Assembly: GCA_022563625.1 (NCBI GenBank)
Contig: JADFNA010000040.1
Coordinates: 1 to 9,541, forward strand
Direction of reading: 5' to 3'
Origin: Candidatus Zixiibacteriota bacterium
GTDB taxonomy: Bacteria; Zixibacteria; MSB-5A5; GN15; JACZUZ01
DNA length: 9,541 nt
The notes beneath the pieces were generated by a model, which saw nothing but the letters and a program-made list of their open reading frames with translations, ran no database searches and was not told the DNA's origin. The number at the start of each line of letters is the position of its first letter. Position 1 is the first letter of the stretch. Below, piece by piece: positions 5,381 through 9,541 of the stretch. The position numbers were made by a program, and so were the translations under genes.

Positions 5381-6718
5381 ATGAGTTTCTTGATTGGAGC
5401 CACACTTCTATTGGCGTTATCCGCCTGTGACGGCGACAAACCGACAGGTCCCGGAAATGGTAAGACTCAGCCATCCGGTTGGTTCTGGCAGAATCCACTG
5501 CCACAAGGGAATTCTCTTGTCAGCGTCAGCTTTATTGATGCAAGCATTGGCACGGCTGTCGGGGAAGCTGGCACGATCCTGCGCACGACCGATGGTGGTG
5601 TTTCCTGGATGATCCAAACAAGCGGTATGACAAAGGTTCTTCTCGGCGTCAGCTTTAGCGATGCGAACACCGGCACGGCGGTCGGAGCCGCTGGCACGAT
5701 CGTGCGAACAACCGATGGTGGCGCTAACTGGGTCAGCCAGACAAGCGGCACAACCCAGTTGCTTCGCGGCGTCAGTTTCAGTGATGCCAACACTGGTACG
5801 GCGGTCGGGAGAGCTGGTACGATCCTGCGGACAACTGATGGTGGAACTACTTGGACAAGCCAGACAAGCGGCACGACAGAGGGTCTTCTAGGCCTCAGCT
5901 TTAGCGATGCGAATACCGGCACGGCGGTCGGAGCCGCTGGCACAATCCTGCGAACAACCGATGATGGCGCTACCTGGGTCAGCCAGATAAGCGGCACGAC
6001 AAAGTTTCTTCTCGGCGTGAGCTTTGGCAATGCGAATACCGGCACGGCGGTCGGCATCGATGGCACAATCCTGCGGACAACGGATGGTGGCGCTACTTGG
6101 ACGAGTCAGACAAGCGGTACGACAAATGTTCTTTACGGCGTCAATTTCACCGATGCGATTACGGGCACGGCTGTCGGGGAAAACGGCATAATCCTGCATA
6201 CAACCGATGGTGGCGCTATCTGGAGGACCCAGAGGAGCGGTAGGACACTGGAGGATCTCTTCGGCGCCAGCTTTAGCGATGCCAATAACGGCACTGCGGT
6301 CGGGAGAAACGGCACGATTCTGCGAACGACCGATGGTGGCGCTACCTGGGTGATCCAGCCAAGCGGCATGACAAGTATTCTTTCTAGCGTCAGCTTTACC
6401 GATTCGGCTACGGGAACAGCGGTCGGGGAATTCGGCGCGATCCTGCATACAGCCGATGGTGGCGCTACCTGGACAAGCCAGAGTAGCGGTACGACTGTTT
6501 TTCTCTCCGGTGTCAGCTTTACCAATGCGACGAACGGTGCGGTGGTCGGGAGTAACGGCACGATTCTGCGGACAACTGATGGTGGAGCTACCTGGACGAG
6601 CCAGACAAGCGGCACTATACGGGGTCTTTCCGCCGTCAGCTTTATTGACGCAAATACCGGCACGGTGGTTGGGACAGGTGGCACGATCCTGCGGACAACC
6701 GATGGCGGAGGCAATTAA
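5381..6718 (+). CDS. Lipoprotein with ten Asp-box repeats (Ycf48/sortilin-type beta-propeller)
   Basis: A 445-residue predicted lipoprotein: signal peptide 1-15, lipobox LSAC with Cys16, and a Gly/Pro linker (DGDKPTGPGNG). The rest is ten tandem units of 41 residues (one of 42), each with the Asp-box TTDGGATW (SxDxGxxW type) and the pattern GVSFSDANTGTAVG-x-x-GTILR. The first half-unit (GWFWQNPLPQGNSL) and the last unit, which stops at TTDGGGN, complement each other as in ring closure of a propeller. Ycf48/HCF136 proteins have seven such blades; sortilin has a ten-bladed Asp-box propeller. It probably sits on a membrane facing the periplasm or outside and binds a protein or glycan; its role is unknown. 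ATG 5381 is chosen for the signal peptide. No ribosome site is visible, and the repeat at 5246-5361 ends 19 bases upstream. It may be co-transcribed with the copper protein 39 bases downstream. Confidence 0.85.
   Translation: MSFLIGATLLLALSACDGDKPTGPGNGKTQPSGWFWQNPLPQGNSLVSVSFIDASIGTAVGEAGTILRTTDGGVSWMIQTSGMTKVLLGVSFSDANTGTAVGAAGTIVRTTDGGANWVSQTSGTTQLLRGVSFSDANTGTAVGRAGTILRTTDGGTTWTSQTSGTTEGLLGLSFSDANTGTAVGAAGTILRTTDDGATWVSQISGTTKFLLGVSFGNANTGTAVGIDGTILRTTDGGATWTSQTSGTTNVLYGVNFTDAITGTAVGENGIILHTTDGGAIWRTQRSGRTLEDLFGASFSDANNGTAVGRNGTILRTTDGGATWVIQPSGMTSILSSVSFTDSATGTAVGEFGAILHTADGGATWTSQSSGTTVFLSGVSFTNATNGAVVGSNGTILRTTDGGATWTSQTSGTIRGLSAVSFIDANTGTVVGTGGTILRTTDGGGN
5546..6715 (+). repeat. Tandem coding repeats of about 123 bp
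   Basis: The propeller units are conserved at DNA level, e.g. a recurring GGCACGATCCTGCGGACAAC-type core followed by CGATGGTGGCGCTACCTGG, spaced by 123 bases (126 once). High nucleotide identity between units implies recent duplication or ongoing gene conversion. It also produces long open frames on the opposite strand that are not genes. Confidence 0.85.
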
Positions 6719-6757
6719 AAAGTATTTACCCTGGAAACATTTCCAAATGAGGCTACT

Positions 6758-7576
6758 ATGAAAGCAATTAACAAGAAAACTATGAGGATTGTGAAAAAAA
6801 CGAGAATAAGGATTATCACCGGGGCCACACTGACGGCGCTGATGATCTTGGCTTTGTCTGCGCCCGAGTCTGAGGGCCAGGGCAAAGCGCCCGCATACAA
6901 AATCATTGAAGTCACTGATGGCGGTTCGGTATTCGGCGTGGTCCGTTTTGACACAAAATATCCGCCACAGAAAAAAATTCGCGTCAGCAAAGACAACGAA
7001 ACCTGCGGGACAATCAAGCTCTCAGAGAGATTTCTGGTATCCAAAGATAACAAGGGGCTCAAGAACGTTCTGGTGACAGTCGAAGGCGTCACCTCCGGCA
7101 AGGCGCCATCGCCGGCCAAATCAGTCACGCTGGTACAAAACGGATGCACCTATCTGCCGCATTTTCAGGTGGCCGAAATCGGGGCCGATGGAATCAATAT
7201 CAAACTGCTCAACGAGGACGGGATTTTTCATAACGTGCACACCTACCACGAAGACACAACGCTATTTAATGTCCCGCATCTGGCGCTCCAAAAGGAAATC
7301 AATCAGCATATAGCCGTGGCAGGTATTGTGAAGGTGAAATGTGATGTGCATGCCTGGATGAGCGCCAATATAGCTCTGCTCAAAGACCAGCCATACTATG
7401 CAGTGACAGATGAAAACGGGTCGTTCAGTATTGGGGACATTCCGGCCGGGACATACACGCTCCGCGCCTGGCATGAGGGACTGCCCGTGATGGAAAAGGA
7501 ATTGACAATAACAGCCGAAGAATCATCCGAAGTTGATTTTGTCATTAAAGGTAAAAAGAAGAAAAAGAAACAATAG
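6758..7576 (+). CDS. Secreted cupredoxin-like protein with carboxypeptidase-regulatory-like domain
   Basis: A 272-residue protein beginning with a basic N-terminus and a hydrophobic segment (residues 19-34) that serves as a signal peptide or anchor. Residues 55-84 form a GSVFGVVRFD...ETCG strand block, and 128-137 NGCTYLPHF precedes the cupredoxin core. Type-1 copper ligands are in place: FHNVH (H158, possibly H161) and KCDVHAWM (C195, H198, M201). Residues 213-263 (YAVTDENGSFSIGDIPAGTYTLRAWHEGL) match the carboxypeptidase regulatory-like fold. The same architecture is common in annotated methylamine-utilisation-like or plastocyanin-like proteins, where it may carry electrons in the periplasm. 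The tail is polybasic (KGKKKKKKQ). ATG 6758 has GAGG 6 bases upstream; an inverted repeat TGGAAA-CA-TTTCCA (6732-6745) lies before it. Redox partners are not in the window. Confidence 0.82.
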   Translation: MKAINKKTMRIVKKTRIRIITGATLTALMILALSAPESEGQGKAPAYKIIEVTDGGSVFGVVRFDTKYPPQKKIRVSKDNETCGTIKLSERFLVSKDNKGLKNVLVTVEGVTSGKAPSPAKSVTLVQNGCTYLPHFQVAEIGADGINIKLLNEDGIFHNVHTYHEDTTLFNVPHLALQKEINQHIAVAGIVKVKCDVHAWMSANIALLKDQPYYAVTDENGSFSIGDIPAGTYTLRAWHEGLPVMEKELTITAEESSEVDFVIKGKKKKKKQ

Positions 7577-7823
7577 CGCCTTCAAACACACCTATCCCGT
7601 TGTTGCCGGGACGGTCGCCTGGACTGTCGCAGCCACCGAAACAGGCCTGTCAGATTAACCCACTTTTTAGTCTTTACGAGAGGTCCGCCGCAGGCGGACG
7701 ACGCTGTAATCTCTCTCGGAAAGGAGAGCTTCGCGAAGTTCATCCTGAGCGGAGCCGAAGGACTCGCAAAGACCGTCGATTCAACTTTATCATCGGGCCC
7801 AGATTAGCATGGTCCCAGAAAAC
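7577..7823. repeat. Convergent gap with REP-like repeats (VHPERSRR type)
   Basis: No gene. It contains a perfect hairpin GTCCGCC-GCA-GGCGGAC at 7683-7699, a palindrome CTTCGCGAAG at 7729-7738, and immediately after it the run TTCATCCTGAGCGGAGCC then GAAGGACTCGC (7739-7767). That last run is a dispersed intergenic repeat recognisable because one frame reads VHPERSRR, a peptide often mis-annotated in many genomes. No T-tailed terminator is visible for either converging gene, so the hairpins may limit read-through. Confidence 0.7.
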
Positions 7824-8561
7824 TTAGCGGCGCGACAGTATATCGCCAAAGCCGCTGACTGAGCGGTTAACGTCCTTTGGATGTCCGTAGTAAATAATGT
7901 CTCCAAATCCGGAAACCCTGGCGTCCAGTGTACCGGAAACGCTCAATCGCAAATCACCCATTCCGCTGACCGTGGCCCAGGCGTCAGTAGCCTGTAGCTG
8001 GCGAAGGTTGGCGTCACCAATACCGCTGACAGATATATCAAGTTCCCCCACCGTTCCGTCAATTTCAATATCACCAATCCCGGAGAGGGTCACTTCAAGC
8101 GTCTGTCCTTCAAAGTTCTCAATTATCATGTCGCCCACGCCCTTGAGCCTGATTTCTTCGAGCGCCGGCATAGTAATACGAACAATGATCTCAGAGCGCA
8201 GGAACAAATTACAGTAGTCATCATCATCCATATCAATAACCAGAGTCTTGCGCCTCACATCAATGTCCATTAATTCCAGATAGACCTCATCGGTTTCCAC
8301 TTCGACACGGTATTCAGGGCCAAAGGTAATTTCAACATCAGCCACACTTTTCAGTGTGACGCTTTCAAAACCGGACAAATCGTATGATTTAATTTCGATA
8401 TGTCCCGTTTCACGAAGTTTGCGCTGGCCGAATTTCCACCAATCAGCCTGCGCCTCACTGGCAGAAAATGCAACAAGCGCCAGCAGTGCAGCAGCGGCTG
8501 TCACTCGCCGAAAGTTGTGGCCAGCGAAAGAACGCCGGGGTTTGTTGCTGATTCTTTGCAT
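7824..8561 (-). CDS. Secreted head-GIN domain protein (DUF2807, putative autotransporter adhesin-like)
   Basis: A 245-residue protein with a signal peptide (basic start, hydrophobic 21-34, likely cleavage after SEAQA near 39). The remainder fits DUF2807: FESVTLKSVADVEITFG at 65-81, then short beta-helix rungs repeating a G-x-GD motif (GVGD 141, GIGD 161, GIGD 180, GMGD 200, GFGD 218, GFGD 237). The family forms a right-handed beta-helix and is exported; its function is unknown, and some members are described as adhesin-like. An acidic MDDDDY patch at 111-116 could bind cations. ATG 8561 is preceded by GAGGGAAAT at a normal distance. A minus-strand -10 hexamer lies 27 bases upstream. Confidence 0.85.
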   Translation of the reverse strand: MQRISNKPRRSFAGHNFRRVTAAAALLALVAFSASEAQADWWKFGQRKLRETGHIEIKSYDLSGFESVTLKSVADVEITFGPEYRVEVETDEVYLELMDIDVRRKTLVIDMDDDDYCNLFLRSEIIVRITMPALEEIRLKGVGDMIIENFEGQTLEVTLSGIGDIEIDGTVGELDISVSGIGDANLRQLQATDAWATVSGMGDLRLSVSGTLDARVSGFGDIIYYGHPKDVNRSVSGFGDILSRR

Positions 8562-8587
8562 ATTTCCCTCACTAACTTTGGAAGACT

Positions 8588-8593
8588 ATTATA
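8588..8593 (-). promoter_or_regulatory. Candidate -10 element for the head-GIN gene
   Basis: On the minus strand the hexamer reads TATAAT, a perfect sigma-70 -10, placed 27 bases before the ATG at 8561, which gives a leader of about 20 bases. The expected -35 position has only a weak match (AGAAGC/GAAGCC). A similar sequence (ACTAT...AAGAGTTTT) recurs at 8704-8723. Confidence 0.4.
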
Positions 8594-8781
8594 AGAGTTT
8601 TATTCAGTCGGCTTCTTGGAGCCTGTCCGGGGACGGGTGAAGCTGCTGGCCTGTTTCTGAGACGAGACGCCGAGGCGGAAAGTTTCGCTCAAACTGATCT
8701 CAAACTATGCTATTAAGAGTTTTCCCCGGGGAGAATAGACGGCGCCCTCTATAGATTAGCGCTCGATACGCCAGATCACTC

Positions 8782-8924
8782 TAACCCACAGCGACTATTT
8801 TCCTGCCGATTGTGGATTCGCATCTCTATCAAGTTGACCGCCAAACAGTTAGACTATCCACACCTTACCCACATAACCTTTAGAGACATAAAGGACTAGT
8901 GTGTGAAAAAATTGTGAAAATTGT
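8782..8924. other. DnaA-box-like cluster with AT-rich direct repeats
   Basis: Within a 359-base gap (8562-8920) four 9-mers resemble the DnaA box TTATCCACA: TAACCCACA at 8782-8790 (2 mismatches), the reverse-strand match at 8811-8819 (GAATCCACA, 2 mismatches), CTATCCACA at 8854-8862 (1 mismatch) and TTACCCACA at 8865-8873 (1 mismatch). The last two start exactly 11 bp apart, one helical turn. Next come an inverted repeat CCTTTA-GAGACA-TAAAGG (8877-8894) and two adjacent AT-rich direct repeats, GTGAAAAAATT (8903-8913) and GTGAAAATTGT (8914-8924). Box clusters beside AT-rich repeats are the usual layout of replication origins. No dnaA, dnaN, rpmH, gidA or rep gene is present, so chance or DnaA titration/regulation is possible. 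The remainder of the gap holds a CCCCGGGG palindrome at 8724-8731 and no gene. Confidence 0.35.
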
Positions 8925-9364
8925 ACTCCCAAGCAGGACATGGCTTTAGAGATACAATTCAAAAAAATCCTCCGTTTTCGGTTGACCGATGGATTGAGAT
9001 TGATATTTTGTGTAGTACAATCGTCGACGCTGCGGTTGCGAAAGCGATAGCGGCTTTGGAATCTTCCCCGCCGGGCAGCAAGCCGTCACAAACCGCCTTC
9101 AGTCAAGCCAAGGCCAGACTCGACCGAATACGCGCCGAGAAGTCGAACGCCGAACGAGCCCTGGCGGCCGCAAACGCAAAGCGGAAAATCGCCATCGAAG
9201 CTGTCACCGAAGTCCAACGCAAAGCCCAGACAGTGAAAGCCCAGATACCGGCCACGGTGAAAGCCTTGGTTGACGCCAAAGCGGCTGCCGAACAGGCCGT
9301 TGTTCGCGCCGCCCGGCTGAAGGAGTTCGCGAGCCGTCTGGCGGCGAAGAACTCGCGAAAATGA
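8921..9364 (+). CDS. Hypothetical Ala/Lys-rich coiled-coil protein, start uncertain
   Basis: The frame is open from a TTG at 8921 to TGA 9362-9364 (147 residues). From about residue 34 onward (DAAVAKAIAALES, then AKARLDRIRAEKSNAERALAAANAKRK to the end) it is a regular Ala/Lys/Glu heptad pattern, predicted to be one long alpha-helical coiled coil. Codon use is GC-rich (one line 65% GC). The first 33 residues, in AT-rich DNA, look unlike protein and have no ribosome site, so the true start may be later or the frame may be a 3' gene fragment joined to foreign upstream DNA. A possible promoter, TTGAGA-16 bp-TACAAT (8994-9021), lies inside the assumed N-terminus. I recognise no family; repetitive coiled coils like this occur as tails of larger proteins. 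Confidence 0.4.
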   Translation: MYSQAGHGFRDTIQKNPPFSVDRWIEIDILCSTIVDAAVAKAIAALESSPPGSKPSQTAFSQAKARLDRIRAEKSNAERALAAANAKRKIAIEAVTEVQRKAQTVKAQIPATVKALVDAKAAAEQAVVRAARLKEFASRLAAKNSRK

Positions 9365-9541
9365 AGGCCTTCGCTGTGCTCATTGCTGGCGAGCGTCGGG
9401 TGGCTTTCATACCATCTGGGGTTGAACGAAGTGAACCCCCAGTCAAGTGCGCTGGGGGCTCCGCTTCGCGGACGTCCGAAATGTTTGAGGACCTGCCAAC
9501 GCGAATCAATGGTTGAACAGGAATTCTCGGCTGTTGAGCAG
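9365..9541 (+). other. Right-edge stretch without a supported gene
   Basis: Apart from the hairpins at 9416-9458, I see no supported gene. One frame stays open to the edge and includes an ATG at 9509 (MVEQEFSAVEQ), but there is no ribosome site and the codons before it run through the repeat, so it may or may not be the start of a gene outside the window. Confidence 0.3.
9371..9478. repeat. Hairpin-rich intergenic repeat at the right edge
   Basis: Two overlapping, mutually exclusive hairpins: CTGGGGTT (9416-9423) with AACCCCCAG (9434-9442, one bulge), and CCCCCAG (9436-9442) with CTGGGGG (9452-9458, perfect 7 bp). The surrounding bases (GGACGTCC, CTTCGCTGTGCTCATTGC) resemble the dispersed intergenic repeat class also seen at 7729-7767. 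There is no T-tail, so this is not a standard terminator. Confidence 0.5.

Noticed and set aside
5467..6714. Long minus-strand open frames opposite the propeller gene (199, 186 and 193 residues)
   Set aside because: They are antisense shadows made possible by the 123-bp coding repeats; their peptides are periodic, Pro/Val-rich or Cys/Arg-rich, with no start signals or family match.
7600..7827. 75-residue plus-strand ORF containing LREVHPERSRRTRKDR
   Set aside because: Spurious translation of a dispersed intergenic repeat.
9204..9509. 101-residue minus-strand ORF across the coiled-coil gene end and repeat
   Set aside because: Half lies in hairpin repeats, the rest is antisense to the alanine-rich coiled coil; composition is Ser/Arg/Pro-rich, typical of a shadow frame.
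1..9541. tRNA, rRNA, CRISPR array, transposase or phage genes
   Set aside because: Looked for in the gaps on both strands; no cloverleaf with T-loop GTTCRA, no regularly spaced repeats with spacers, and no transposase or phage-like protein was found.

Overview
The window looks like chromosomal DNA of a diderm (Gram-negative type) bacterium. It encodes two proteins with Sec-type signal peptides, a lipoprotein with a lipobox, and a small protein that resembles an outer-membrane barrel. No phage, plasmid, transposase or CRISPR gene is visible. The lipoprotein start (a lipobox followed by a DKPTGPG-type linker), the head-GIN (DUF2807) protein, the cupredoxin/carboxypeptidase-regulatory protein and the many REP-like palindromes are all common in uncultivated FCB-type lineages such as Zixibacteria. 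That placement is my inference and is weak.

Left block (1 to about 709-735): GC-rich DNA (one hand-counted 60-base line is 68% GC) carrying the 3' end of an MgtE magnesium transporter and then the first half of galU. It stops abruptly inside galU. From there the sequence is much less GC-rich (a line in the next gene is 42% GC) and lies inside the 3' half of a convergent gene that is also cut. That gene encodes an inositol-phosphate cytidylyltransferase/CDP-alcohol transferase (IPCT/DIPPS-like). Two unrelated genes broken tail to tail at one point indicates a rearrangement breakpoint or an assembly chimera, so linkage between the two sides should not be assumed.

Middle block (about 735-3600, minus strand): the truncated IPCT/DIPPS-like gene overlaps an upstream inositol-monophosphatase-family gene by 10 bases, forming a translationally coupled inositol-phosphate pair. 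Upstream of it is an MscS channel gene with its own terminator. Di-myo-inositol phosphate is a compatible solute, so an osmoadaptation theme is possible but unproven.

Right block (3600-8920): separate small genes in mixed orientation. They are a DinB-family protein followed by a 30-codon ORF and a hairpin terminator, a minus-strand secreted barrel-like protein, a lipoprotein with ten near-identical 41-residue Asp-box repeats, a secreted type-1-copper/carboxypeptidase-regulatory protein, and a minus-strand secreted head-GIN protein. The gaps hold several palindromic repeats. One is a 116-bp composite with inverted ends just upstream of the lipoprotein. Another is the widespread repeat whose chance translation reads VHPERSRR.

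Right edge (8562-9541): a 359-base gap holds two DnaA-box-like 9-mers one helical turn apart, two weaker ones, and AT-rich direct repeats, an origin-like arrangement with no origin genes beside it. It is followed by an Ala/Lys-rich coiled-coil ORF of unknown function in GC-rich DNA and a hairpin-rich repeat.

No clear new multi-gene system is visible. The observations most worth following are the chimeric junction, the ten-repeat propeller, the REP-like elements with inverted cores, and the DnaA-box cluster.
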